From Microbacterium sp. LWS13-1.2 (GTDB lineage Bacteria; Actinomycetota; Actinomycetes; Actinomycetales; Microbacteriaceae): a DNA stretch of 64,000 nucleotides. Location: assembly GCF_040144835.1 (NCBI RefSeq), contig NZ_CP151632.1, forward strand, positions 2,232,001 to 2,296,000, in the 5' to 3' direction. Both the position numbers and the translations under genes were made by a program. A model generated the notes under the pieces. It ran no database searches. It was not told the origin of the DNA and worked only from the letters and a program-made list of their open reading frames with translations. The first letter of the stretch is position 1. Each line of letters starts with the position of its first letter. This document shows positions 1 to 7,719 of the stretch, in pieces.

Positions 1-1620
1 GCGGGGCCGGTCGTGCGGCGAGTGGGTGGGCTCGGTCTGGGCGTCGTAGATGATCGGCACCGCGGCGGTCACCGTCGACGCCTGGTCGGCGACGAGTTCG
101 GGCATGCCGCGGCCGTGGCCGTACTCGACCTTTCCGGGCGCGGAGCCGCCGACGATCCACGTGTCCTTCGAGCCGCCGCCCTGGCTGGAATTGACGACGA
201 GCTGACCTTCCGGCAGGGCGACGCGGGTCAGGCCTCCGGGGAGCACCCAGACGTCTTCTCCGTCGTTGACCGCGAAGGGCCGCAGGTCGGCGTGGCGCGG
301 TCGCATGCCGTCCTCCACGAGGGTGGGGATCGTCGACAGCATGACCACGGGCTGAGCGATCCAGCCGCGGGGGTCGGCGCGCAGGCTGTGCCGGAGCTTC
401 TCGAGCTCGGCGGGCGAGGCATCCGGTCCGACGACCAGCCCCTTGCCGCCCGAGCCGTCGACCGGCTTCACCACCAGCTCGTCGAGCCGGTCGAGCACCT
501 CTTCGAGGGCGTTCGGGTCTTCGAGCCGCCACGTGTCGACGTTCTTGAGGATCGGCTCCTCCGCCAGGTAGTAGCGGATGAGGTCGGGCACGTACGTGTA
601 CAGCAGCTTGTCGTCGGCGACGCCGTTGCCCACCGCGTTCGCGATGGTGACGTTGCCGAGCCGCGCCGCCAGCATGAGTCCCGGTGCGCCGAGCATCGAG
701 TCGGCGCGGAACTGCAGCGGATCGAGGAACTCGTCGTCGACACGTCGATAGATCACGTCGACGCGCTTGGGGCCGCGGGTGGTGCGCATGAACACCTTGC
801 CGCCGATGCACAGCAGGTCGCGGCCCTCGACGAGCTCGACGCCCATGAGTCGCGCGAGCAGCGTGTGCTCGAAGTAGGCGGAGTTGTAGACGCCGGGCGT
901 GAGCACGACGACGTTCGGGTCCTCGATGCCGGCGGGCGCCGAGGCGCGCAGCGCCGCGAGCAGCTTGTTCGGGTAGTCGCCGACCGGGCGCACCCGCATC
1001 GAGACGAAGAGCTCGGGAAGGGTCTGCGCCATGACACGCCGGTTCGAGATGACGTAGCTGACGCCCGACGGCACGCGCACGTTGTCTTCGAGCACGCGCA
1101 TCTCGCCGTGCTCGTCGCGGATGAGATCGATGCCCGACACCTGGATGCGCACGCCGTTGGCGGAGTGGATGCCGGCGGCCTGGCGGTAGAAGTACTGCGA
1201 GCTCGCGATCAGCCCGGCGGGCAGCACCTCGTCGCGCACGCAGTACTGATGCCCGTAGGCGTCGTCGAGGAAGGCCTCGAGCGCGCGCACGCGCTGCTTC
1301 ACACCGGCCTCGATGCGCGACCACTCGTCGAACGTGATCACGCGGGGCACGGCATCCAGCGGGAAGGGACGCTCCTCCCCTGCGAAGTCGAACGTCACGC
1401 CCTGCGCGAGATACGAGCTCGCGAGCGAATCGGTGCGTCCGCGCAGCTCCTCCTGAGTCATCTGCGCGAGCGCCTGGTAGAGCTCTCGATAGGCCTCGCG
1501 CGACTCGGCCGGCGCACCCGGGTGCGCCGGGTTTCCGAACATCTCGTCGAACGCGGGAACCCCCGAGGGCGTCTTGCGCGGCGCGAGCGTGGACCCGTAG
1601 CCGTCGAACAGATCACCCAT
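1..1620 (-). CDS. Circularly permuted ATP-grasp protein (DUF404/DUF407 type), 3' end cut by window edge
   Basis: The 540 visible codons read without a stop into the left edge. The translation begins MGDLFDGYGSTLAPRKTPSG and carries family hallmarks in order: ITFDEWSRIEAGVKQRV, a QVSGIDLIRDEHGEMRVLEDN core, VLTPGVYNSAYFEH, VDVIYRRVDDEFLDP and VVKPVDGSGGKG. The family is known for circularly permuted ATP-grasp ligases, usually encoded beside an alpha-E (DUF403) protein and a transglutaminase-like protein in a peptide-ligation locus of unknown product. Those partners would lie to the left, outside the window. The start ATG at 1618-1620 lies six bases after a TAGGCT hexamer, so the mRNA is probably leaderless. 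Usual length is about 500-560 residues, so little is missing. The exact substrate is unknown. Confidence 0.9.
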   Translation of the reverse strand, partial: MGDLFDGYGSTLAPRKTPSGVPAFDEMFGNPAHPGAPAESREAYRELYQALAQMTQEELRGRTDSLASSYLAQGVTFDFAGEERPFPLDAVPRVITFDEWSRIEAGVKQRVRALEAFLDDAYGHQYCVRDEVLPAGLIASSQYFYRQAAGIHSANGVRIQVSGIDLIRDEHGEMRVLEDNVRVPSGVSYVISNRRVMAQTLPELFVSMRVRPVGDYPNKLLAALRASAPAGIEDPNVVVLTPGVYNSAYFEHTLLARLMGVELVEGRDLLCIGGKVFMRTTRGPKRVDVIYRRVDDEFLDPLQFRADSMLGAPGLMLAARLGNVTIANAVGNGVADDKLLYTYVPDLIRYYLAEEPILKNVDTWRLEDPNALEEVLDRLDELVVKPVDGSGGKGLVVGPDASPAELEKLRHSLRADPRGWIAQPVVMLSTIPTLVEDGMRPRHADLRPFAVNDGEDVWVLPGGLTRVALPEGQLVVNSSQGGGSKDTWIVGGSAPGKVEYGHGRGMPELVADQASTVTAAVPIIYDAQTEPTHSPHDRPR

Positions 1621-1626
1621 CCGGAC

Positions 1627-1632
1627 AGCCTA
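1627..1632 (-). promoter_or_regulatory. Leaderless -10 hexamer TAGGCT for the ATP-grasp gene
   Basis: On the minus strand TAGGCT is followed by six bases and then the ATG. This spacing places the transcription start at or next to the A of the start codon. No Shine-Dalgarno sequence is present. Confidence 0.6.
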
Positions 1633-1818
1633 ATGCGGGCCGTGTTGCCGCGGTGTTTCGACGGATGCCGGCAGCACCGTGAGCGCGAGCGCCGGCGGCG
1701 GGACGACACCCGCGAACCGGCGCCCATCCCGCTCACGGCACGCTGCACCGCGCCGCGGACCGGTGCGCCGTAAGAACCCCGTAATCCCGGACACCGCCCT
1801 GCGGATGCTCACGAACCA

Positions 1819-1824
1819 TACGCT
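1819..1824 (+). promoter_or_regulatory. Leaderless -10 hexamer TACGCT for the molybdopterin oxidoreductase gene
   Basis: TACGCT is followed by six bases (GGCACC) and then ATG at 1831. The spacing suggests transcription starts at the start codon. No ribosome binding site is visible, which also supports this start. Confidence 0.55.
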
Positions 1825-1830
1825 GGCACC

Positions 1831-3501
1831 ATGGCAGCGACCCGACCGGCGGGACGCGCCCCGGCCCCGCTGACGTGGGTCGCGGGCGTGGCTGCCGTGC
1901 TGCTCGGGGCGGGGCTCGGCGAGTTGACGGCCATCGTCGTCAGCCCCTCTTCCAGCCCCGTGGCCGCGATCGGCGCCGCCCTCATCGACGTCGCGCCGCC
2001 GTGGGCGAAAGACACCGCGATCGCCCTGTTCGGCACAGCCGACAAGATCGCGCTCGTGGTCGGCATCGCCCTCGCGATGCTGGTCCTCGCCGCGCTCGCC
2101 GGCTGGCTCCAGGCACGCCGTCCGCCGTGGGGCGTCGTCGTGATCGCCGCCTTCGGCATCACCGGCGCGATCGTCGCGGCGACGCGACCCGGCGCCGGCG
2201 CACTCGCGTGGCTGCCGGCACTCATCGCAGGTGCGGTGGGCGCCGTCGCGCTCTGGCTGCTGATCCGGCTGCTCCAGCCGGCCCCGGCCGACCCTGCACC
2301 GGCCGACCCTGCACCGGCCGACCCGGCACCGGCCGACCCTGCACCGGCCGACCCGGCACCGGCCGAGCCTGCACCGGCCGAACCCGCAGCGCCCATTGCC
2401 GCTCCCGCCTCGGACGTGCCCGCCGCCTCGCCGCCCAGCCGGCGCGCGTTCTTCGCATGGGCGGGTGCCGCCGCGGCAGCCGGCATCCTCGCGACGGTGG
2501 TCGGCGTGCGAGGTGCGACGTCGGCGACGGTCGCCGCCGTCCGGCGGGCGGTGAGGCTGCCGCAGCCGGCGGTCGCGGCATCCGCCGTCCCCGCCGGCGC
2601 GGAGCTCGACATCGCCGGCCTCGCCGATGTCGTCACGCCCAACGACCGGTTCTACCGCATCGACACCGCCCTCATCGTGCCCGAGGTCGACCCCGCGGAC
2701 TGGCGCCTGCGCGTGCACGGCATGGTGGCGAACGAGTTCGAACTGACGTGGGACGAGCTGCTGGCACTGCCGCTCGAGGAGTCGTGGACCACGCTCGCGT
2801 GCGTCTCGAACGAGGTCGGCGGCACCCTGATCGGCAACGCGCGGTGGCTGGGCTACCCGCTCCGCGAGCTGCTCGCCCGTGCTCGCCCCACCGCGGACGC
2901 CGACATGGTGCTGTCTCGCTCGATCGACGGGTTCACGGCATCCACCCCGCTGGACGCCCTCACCGACGAACGCAACGCGATCCTCGCCGTCGGCATGAAC
3001 GGCGCCCCGCTGCCGACGGAGCACGGCTTCCCGGTGCGCATGGTGGTGCCGGGGCTGTACGGCTACGTGTCGGCGACGAAGTGGGTCGTCGATCTCGAGG
3101 TCACGCGCTTCGACCGCGCGACCGCGTACTGGACGACGCGCGGCTGGTCGGAGCGCGGACCGATCAAGCTGCAGTCGCGCATCGACGTGCCGCGTCGCGG
3201 CCAGGGGCTGAAGGCCGGGGAGGTGGTCGTCGCGGGCGTGGCGTGGCAGCAGCAGGTGGGCGTCGAGGGCGTCGAGGTGCGCATCGACGAGGGCGAGTGG
3301 ATGCCGGCGGCCCTCGCGACGGCCATCTCGGACGACACGTGGGTGCAGTGGAGCTTCCCCTGGACGGCGACGACGGGTGACCACGTCATCGAATGCCGCG
3401 CGACGAGCAAGGCCGGAGAGGTGCAGACCGAGAAGACGGCGCCCCCCGCCCCGGACGGGGCCACCGGCTGGCACTGGCGCACGGTGTCGGTCTTCGACTG
3501 A
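1831..3501 (+). CDS. Membrane-anchored molybdopterin-dependent oxidoreductase (sulfite oxidase superfamily)
   Basis: The 556-residue protein has three parts. Residues 10-145 hold about four hydrophobic membrane segments. Residues 152-186 are seven perfect or near-perfect PADPA repeats. After a further hydrophobic segment introduced by [10 protein letters not shown] (residues near 205, resembling a twin-arginine motif) comes the catalytic domain. That domain shows [17 protein letters not shown] and the signature [10 protein letters not shown], whose Cys324 is the expected molybdenum ligand, followed by a C-terminal dimerisation-type beta domain. The family oxidises or reduces small sulfur or nitrogen substrates outside the membrane. 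The substrate cannot be told from sequence. The gene stands alone and converges on rocD with 19 bases between stops. Confidence 0.9.
   Translation: MAATRPAGRAPAPLTWVAGVAAVLLGAGLGELTAIVVSPSSSPVAAIGAALIDVAPPWAKDTAIALFGTADKIALVVGIALAMLVLAALAGWLQARRPPWGVVVIAAFGITGAIVAATRPGAGALAWLPALIAGAVGAVALWLLIRLLQPAPADPAPADPAPADPAPADPAPADPAPAEPAPAEPAAPIAAPASDVPAASPPSRRAFFAWAGAAAAAGILATVVGVRGATSATVAAVRRAVRLPQPAVAASAVPAGAELDIAGLADVVTPNDRFYRIDTALIVPEVDPADWRLRVHGMVANEFELTWDELLALPLEESWTTLACVSNEVGGTLIGNARWLGYPLRELLARARPTADADMVLSRSIDGFTASTPLDALTDERNAILAVGMNGAPLPTEHGFPVRMVVPGLYGYVSATKWVVDLEVTRFDRATAYWTTRGWSERGPIKLQSRIDVPRRGQGLKAGEVVVAGVAWQQQVGVEGVEVRIDEGEWMPAALATAISDDTWVQWSFPWTATTGDHVIECRATSKAGEVQTEKTAPPAPDGATGWHWRTVSVFD
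2284..2388 (+). repeat. Seven tandem 15-bp units encoding a PADPA linker
   Basis: The unit CCGGCCGACCCTGCA is repeated seven times in frame, with third-position changes in copies 4 and 6 and GAG/GAA replacing GAC in the last two. It forms a Pro/Ala/Asp-rich spacer between the membrane part and the catalytic domain of the molybdopterin oxidoreductase. Such a repeat can change copy number by slippage without breaking the frame. Confidence 0.9.
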
Positions 3502-3520
3502 CGGCCGTGGCCGACCCGGT

Positions 3521-4747
3521 TCAGGCGGAGAGCACCACGCGCAGCTGCTCGACCGCCCAGTCCAGCTCGGTGCCGCGGATGACGAGCGGCGGTGCGATGC
3601 GGATGGTCTGGCCGTGCGTGTCCTTGACGAGCACTCCGCGGCCGATGAGCCGTTCGGCGATCTCGCGGCCGGTGCCGACGGCAGGATCGATGTCGACACC
3701 CGCCCAGAGCCCCGCGACGCGGATCTCCGTCACGCCATGGCCGATGAGCGCCTGCAGCTTGGACTCGAGGTGCTCGCCCAAGAGCTTGGCGCGCCGCTGG
3801 AACTCGCCGGTCTGCAGCATCTCGACGACACGGAGACCCACCGCCGCGGCGAGCGGGTTCCCGCCGAAGGTCGAGCCGTGCTCGCCCGGGTGGATCACGC
3901 CGAGGACATCGCGATCGGCGACGACCGCCGAGACGGGAAGGATGCCGCCGCCCAGCGCCTTTCCGAGCAGGTACACGTCGGGCACGACGCCTTCGCGGTC
4001 GCACGCGAACGTCTCGCCGACACGGCCGAGGCCCGACTGGATCTCGTCGGCGATGAGCAGCACGCCGCGGCGTGTGCAGATCTCGCGCACCGCCCGGAGG
4101 TATCCCTCGGGCGGCACCACGACGCCCGCCTCGCCCTGGATCGGCTCGATGAGCACGGCGACCGTGTCGGCGGTGATCGCCGCGTCGATGACGGCGGCGT
4201 CGCCGAAGGGCACCGACACGAAGCCCGGCGTGAACGGCCCGAAGTCGGCCCGCGCCTGCGGGTCGTCGCTGAAGCCCACGATCGTGGTCGTGCGGCCGTG
4301 GAAGTTGCCGTGGGCGACGACGATGCGCGCGGCATCCGGCGCCACGCCCTTCACGCGATAGCCCCACGCACGTGCGACCTTGATGCCGGTCTCGACCGCC
4401 TCTGCGCCCGTGTTCATGGGCAGCACGAGATCCTTGCCGCACAGCGCGGCGAGTGCGGCCGCGAACGGCCCCAGGCGATCGTTGTGATACGCGCGGCTGG
4501 TGAGCGTGAGGCGGTTCAGCTGCTCCTGCGCCGCGGCGAGCAGCGCCGGATGCCCGTGACCGAAGTTGAGCGCCGAGTAGGCCGACAGCAGGTCGAGGTA
4601 GCGCTTGCCTTCGACATCGGTCACCCACGCGCCCTCCCCGCGGGAGATCACCACGGGCAGCGGGTGGTAGTTGTGCGCGACGTGCTCCTCTTCGGCGGCG
4701 ATGATCTGGCTCATCGCCGCGTCGACGGAGGGTGAAGTGGCGGTCAT
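3521..4747 (-). CDS. rocD: Ornithine aminotransferase
   Basis: This 408-residue class III aminotransferase converts ornithine and 2-oxoglutarate to glutamate semialdehyde (pyrroline-5-carboxylate) and glutamate in the cytoplasm. The sequence shows YHPLPVVISRGEGAWV, LLSAYSALNFGHGHP, MNTGAEAVETGIKVARAWGY, the ADEIQSGLGRVG strand and LLGKALGGGILPVSA, where the Lys is the expected pyridoxal phosphate anchor. The start at MTATSPSVDAAMSQ is preferred because AGGAGCACC precedes it. An upstream in-frame extension of 16 residues has no such site. It lies 20 bp downstream of ddaH, so the two form an operon for arginine-derived nitrogen. Its product is the substrate of the PutA encoded 13 kb away. Confidence 0.95.
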   Translation of the reverse strand: MTATSPSVDAAMSQIIAAEEEHVAHNYHPLPVVISRGEGAWVTDVEGKRYLDLLSAYSALNFGHGHPALLAAAQEQLNRLTLTSRAYHNDRLGPFAAALAALCGKDLVLPMNTGAEAVETGIKVARAWGYRVKGVAPDAARIVVAHGNFHGRTTTIVGFSDDPQARADFGPFTPGFVSVPFGDAAVIDAAITADTVAVLIEPIQGEAGVVVPPEGYLRAVREICTRRGVLLIADEIQSGLGRVGETFACDREGVVPDVYLLGKALGGGILPVSAVVADRDVLGVIHPGEHGSTFGGNPLAAAVGLRVVEMLQTGEFQRRAKLLGEHLESKLQALIGHGVTEIRVAGLWAGVDIDPAVGTGREIAERLIGRGVLVKDTHGQTIRIAPPLVIRGTELDWAVEQLRVVLSA

Positions 4748-4767
4748 GGTGCTCCTCTTTCCCGCCG

Positions 4768-5676
4768 TCAGCGCCGCAGCTCGAGCGTGCAGCACTTGAT
4801 GCCGCCGCCGCCGAGCAGCAGCTCGGACAGATCGACGAGCACCGGGTTGTAGCCGCGCTCGCGCAGCTGCGCCTCGAAGCCCTTCGCACGCGGCGAGATG
4901 ATGACATTGAGCCCGTCGCTGGCCGAGTTGAGCCCGAACACGGCGCCATCGGCGTCGGCGACGCGGATCGCGTCGGGGTAGCGCTCGGCGAGGATCGCCT
5001 GGCTGCGCTCATCGAACGCCTGCTCGAGGTAGGCGATGTTGGCCTTCTCGACGCCGCCCGTGCCTTCGACCGGATCGAGCACCGAGATGGCGGTGTCGAG
5101 GTGGTAGAACCGCGGGTCGACGAGGTTGAGACTGACGACCTCCTTGCCGAACACGTCGGCCAGTTCGCGGTGGCTGTCACCCGTCGAGCGGAAGCCGGTG
5201 CCGGCGAGGATCGTGTCTCCGACCAGGAGGAAGTCGCCTTCGCCCTCGTTGACCTCGACGGGCTCGGCGACCTCGAAGCCGTTGGCGCGGAACCAGTCCA
5301 TGAACGCCGGGCCCTCGGGCACACGCTCCTGGAATCGGAACTTCGCGCCGTAGGCGACGTTGTCGATGACGAAGCCGCCGTTGGCGGTGTACACCATGTC
5401 GGGCAGGCCATCGATGGGGTCGATGAGGTGCACCTCGTGGCCGAGTGCGATGTAGGTGTCGTACAGCGCCTGCCACTGACGGACGGCGAGAGCCGTGTCG
5501 GTCGGGTTCGCCGGCTCCATCCACGGGTTGATCCGGTAGCTCACGATGAAGTGCTCGGGGCGGCACATCAGGTAGCGGCGCACCTGCTGGATGCGACCCG
5601 CGGCGACGTCGGTCTCGGTCGCACCTTCGGTCGCCGAACTGGTCGAGGTGGCGGGCGCGGTGTTCTGCGTGGACAT
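4768..5676 (-). CDS. ddaH: Dimethylargininase (DDAH)-type amidinohydrolase
   Basis: The 302-residue protein belongs to the amidinotransferase/arginine deiminase fold. Visible motifs are LMCRPEHFIVSYRINPWMEP, the early MVYTANGGFVID strand, NEGEGDFLLVGD, the catalytic-histidine region DPRFYHLDTAISVLD and a C-terminal GGGGIKCCTLELRR with Cys295/Cys296, one of which should be the nucleophile. Dimethylargininase hydrolyses methylated arginines to citrulline and methylamines. Arginine deiminase-like activity cannot be excluded by eye. The N-terminal 25 residues are a low-complexity Ser/Thr/Ala extension. It is the first gene of the ddaH-rocD operon. Confidence 0.85.
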   Translation of the reverse strand: MSTQNTAPATSTSSATEGATETDVAAGRIQQVRRYLMCRPEHFIVSYRINPWMEPANPTDTALAVRQWQALYDTYIALGHEVHLIDPIDGLPDMVYTANGGFVIDNVAYGAKFRFQERVPEGPAFMDWFRANGFEVAEPVEVNEGEGDFLLVGDTILAGTGFRSTGDSHRELADVFGKEVVSLNLVDPRFYHLDTAISVLDPVEGTGGVEKANIAYLEQAFDERSQAILAERYPDAIRVADADGAVFGLNSASDGLNVIISPRAKGFEAQLRERGYNPVLVDLSELLLGGGGIKCCTLELRR

Positions 5677-5723
5677 CTTGCTCCTGTACGAGGGGCGGCG
5701 GACGCTGTCCAGGGGCCCGGCGG

Positions 5724-5754
5724 CCCTTCGACTCGCTGCGCTCGCTCAGGAACC
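5724..5754. repeat. Short dispersed-repeat relative in the ddaH leader region
   Basis: This segment (CCCTTCGACTCGCTGCGCTCGCTCAGG and flanks) resembles the GAGCGAGC/GTCGAAAC repeat family seen at 32.0, 37.6, 39.1, 39.5 and 42.2 kb but is shorter and divergent. It lies in the 206-bp region between the MDR oxidoreductase end and the ddaH start, where I see no gene. Confidence 0.45.
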
Positions 5755-5882
5755 GCGACGGAAGGGGACAACCGGGCACGCCGCGACCATTCTCTCACGA
5801 AGGTTGTGCGCGCCCTGGGAGCAGGTCCCCGCGCCGTTTCCACGCAGCTGCGGAGCCTCCGGGCGTGGGCCCGGCGGCAGCC

Positions 5883-6902
5883 TCAGGCCGCCGTCACCAC
5901 GACCTTCCCGACCGTGTGCCCGGCGGCGACGTGGGCGAGCGCGGCGGGCGCGGCGGGGAACGGGAACGTCCGCTCGATGACGGGGCGCAGCGACCCGGCC
6001 GCGGCGAGTGCAATGAGCTCCGCGAGCACGTCGGGCTTCGCGGTCGCCGCGAGCGGGCGAAGCGGCCGTCGCGAGCCGATCGAGCGCAGAGAGGCGCCCA
6101 GGATCCGCCCCATCGGCCCCAGCAGGCGACCGCCCTCCCCCGACACGAGCACGACCCGGCCGCCGTCGCGCACGAGGCGCTGCAGCACACGCAGCGGCGC
6201 GGTGCCGGCGATGTCGACGACCACGTCGAACGAGCCGTCCTCGAGCTCCGGCGAACCGGGCTGCACGCGGCGATAGTCGAAGGTGCGCGTCGCGCCCAAT
6301 CCTTCGACGAGGTCACGGTTCTGCTCACCGCACAGCGCCCAGACCTCGGCGCCGCGCAGGACCGCGAGCTGCACGGCGAACGTGCCGACGCCTCCCGAGG
6401 CTCCGATCACCAGCACGCGATGACCGGATGCCGCGCCGCCGCGCTCGAGCGCCTGCCACGCGGTCCCGCCCGCGATCGGGAGTGCCGCCGCGACGACGGC
6501 GTCGAGAGCGGGAGGGCGGGGCACGAGCCGAGCGGCCGGTGACAGCGCGTAGCGTGCGAGCCCGCCGCCGCCGGGCAGCTCCCCCACGACCTCATCGCCG
6601 ACGGCCACCTGCGTCACACCGTCGCCGATCGCGACCACGGTGGCCGCGGCATCCATCCCCCGCACCGGCTGACGCGGCCGGCGCAGGCCGAACGCGAGAC
6701 GCACGAGGAGCGGCTCGCCGCGCATCACGCGGATGTCGCCGTTGTTGAGGCCGGTCGCGCGAAGCTTCAGCAGGGCCTCGCCGCGTCCGGGTGCGGGGAC
6801 GTCGACCGTCTCCCGGGCGATGGCGTCGGCCTCGCCGTAGCGGTGCTGGGTCCACGCGGGCATCGTGTCGGTGCGCAGCGTCGAGGGACGGGGATCGGAC
6901 AT
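5883..6902 (-). CDS. Zinc-independent MDR family NAD(P)-dependent alcohol dehydrogenase/quinone oxidoreductase
   Basis: The 339-residue protein is a medium-chain reductase. The N-terminal GroES-like domain has LRATGLNNGDIRVMRGEP and RGMDAAATVVAIGDGVTQ. The Rossmann domain has HRVLVIGASGGVGTFAVQLA around residues 165-185. The zinc-binding cysteines and histidines of classical alcohol dehydrogenases are absent, as in quinone oxidoreductase-like members. It is the third gene of an operon: its ATG follows the XRE gene stop by one base and its ribosome binding site GAGGA overlaps the end of that gene. A second in-frame ATG 13 codons in (MPAWTQHRYG) is a possible alternative start. The substrate is unknown. 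Confidence 0.85.
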   Translation of the reverse strand: MSDPRPSTLRTDTMPAWTQHRYGEADAIARETVDVPAPGRGEALLKLRATGLNNGDIRVMRGEPLLVRLAFGLRRPRQPVRGMDAAATVVAIGDGVTQVAVGDEVVGELPGGGGLARYALSPAARLVPRPPALDAVVAAALPIAGGTAWQALERGGAASGHRVLVIGASGGVGTFAVQLAVLRGAEVWALCGEQNRDLVEGLGATRTFDYRRVQPGSPELEDGSFDVVVDIAGTAPLRVLQRLVRDGGRVVLVSGEGGRLLGPMGRILGASLRSIGSRRPLRPLAATAKPDVLAELIALAAAGSLRPVIERTFPFPAAPAALAHVAAGHTVGKVVVTAA

Positions 6903-6903
6903 G

Positions 6904-7119
6904 TCATTCCTCCGGATAGTCGAAGAGATCGTCGAGGCCCACGCCGAAGGCGCGGGAGAGCTGGAAGGCGAGCTCGAGCGTGGGCGAGTACTTGCCCTGC
7001 TCGATGGCGATGAGGGTCTGTCGAGTCACGCCGATCCGGCGGGCGAGCTCGGCCTGGGTGATGCCGGCCGCCTCGCGCACGGCGCGGATCGAATTGGTGA
7101 CCTTGGTGGGCTTGACCAT
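6904..7119 (-). CDS. XRE-family helix-turn-helix transcriptional regulator
   Basis: The 71-residue protein is almost only a DNA-binding domain. AGITQAELARRIGVTRQTLIAIEQGKYSPTL forms the five-helix XRE fold, ending FDYPEE. Such short regulators usually pair with a membrane protein gene and repress their own operon. That is the case here: the start codon overlaps the stop of the membrane protein gene (TGATG), implying translational coupling. Earlier in-frame starts would run into the membrane gene and are rejected. The perfect inverted repeat at 7572-7633 is the likely operator. Confidence 0.9.
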   Translation of the reverse strand: MVKPTKVTNSIRAVREAAGITQAELARRIGVTRQTLIAIEQGKYSPTLELAFQLSRAFGVGLDDLFDYPEE

Positions 7120-7553
7120 CAGACGAGCCCGCGGCGGTAGGCGATGACGCTCGCGATGCCGCCGATGATCGACGAGGCGGCGAAGCCGAAGAACATGCAG
7201 TTCGCGATCCAGAACCAGTCCGCCTCGAAGGCGCACAGCACGATGACGCCGAGACCGGCGATGACGGTGAACGCCTGGCCCACCCTGCCGCTCATGGCGC
7301 TGATGTCGCGGTCGCGCTGATCGCTGGTGCCGACGCCGTCGGGGTCGCGCATGCCGGCGAGGATCCCCCACACGATGCTGATGACGATCGCCGCGACGAT
7401 GCTGCCGCCGATCGTCCAGAGCATCAGCGGCACCCAGTCGACATCCGTCAACGGCCCGCCACCCGCCTGCTGCAGGACCAGGATCAGGTAGACAGCGACC
7501 CCGACCACGCTCGCGATGAGGCTCGCCCAGATGTTGCGCTCTTCGTAGACCAT
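7119..7553 (-). CDS. Small four-helix membrane protein, partner of the XRE regulator
   Basis: The 144-residue protein has four predicted membrane helices: SLIASVVGVAVYLILVLQ, MLWTIGGSIVAAIVISIVW, FTVIAGLGVIVLCAFEA and FFGFAASSIIGGIASVIA. Such proteins are commonly found next to YozG/XRE-type regulators in actinobacteria and other Gram-positives. The molecular role is unknown. It is the first gene of the membrane protein-regulator-MDR operon, behind a strong consensus promoter. A role in sensing a membrane-active signal is only a guess from context. Confidence 0.8.
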   Translation of the reverse strand: MVYEERNIWASLIASVVGVAVYLILVLQQAGGGPLTDVDWVPLMLWTIGGSIVAAIVISIVWGILAGMRDPDGVGTSDQRDRDISAMSGRVGQAFTVIAGLGVIVLCAFEADWFWIANCMFFGFAASSIIGGIASVIAYRRGLV

Positions 7554-7571
7554 GAGATGCCCCCAGCAGTG

Positions 7572-7633
7572 TGTAAAAGATTCTTGACACCGAACTTAGG
7601 CCGGTCTGCCGCGCATGTCAAGAATCTTTTACA
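7572..7633 (-). promoter_or_regulatory. Promoter framed by a perfect 18-bp inverted repeat operator
   Basis: The arms TGTAAAAGATTCTTGACA (7572-7589) and its exact reverse complement (7616-7633) flank 26 bp. On the minus strand the distal arm supplies a perfect -35 TTGACA (7616-7621), followed after 17 bp by TAAGTT (7593-7598) as -10. The proximal arm covers the expected transcription start. Binding of a dimeric regulator to both arms would block the promoter. The XRE protein of this operon is the natural candidate. Confidence 0.85.
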
Positions 7634-7664
7634 GACCGCGATCACGGCGCTCCTCATACGGACG

Positions 7665-7700
7665 CACCGCCGCCTCCCCGTGAGGGAAGACGGCGGCGCG
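7665..7700 (-). terminator. Possible terminator hairpin after the esterase gene
   Basis: CGCCGCCTCCC and the downstream GGGAAGACGGCGGCG can pair with a small bulge around a CGTG-containing loop. It lies just downstream of the frameshifted esterase stop. No clear T-run follows, so the call is tentative. Confidence 0.4.
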
Positions 7701-7719
7701 TCGGCTCGGCTGCCGCCCG

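Noticed and set aside
5883..6902. Classical zinc alcohol dehydrogenase
   Set aside because: The catalytic and structural zinc cysteines are absent, so it was called a zinc-independent MDR oxidoreductase instead.
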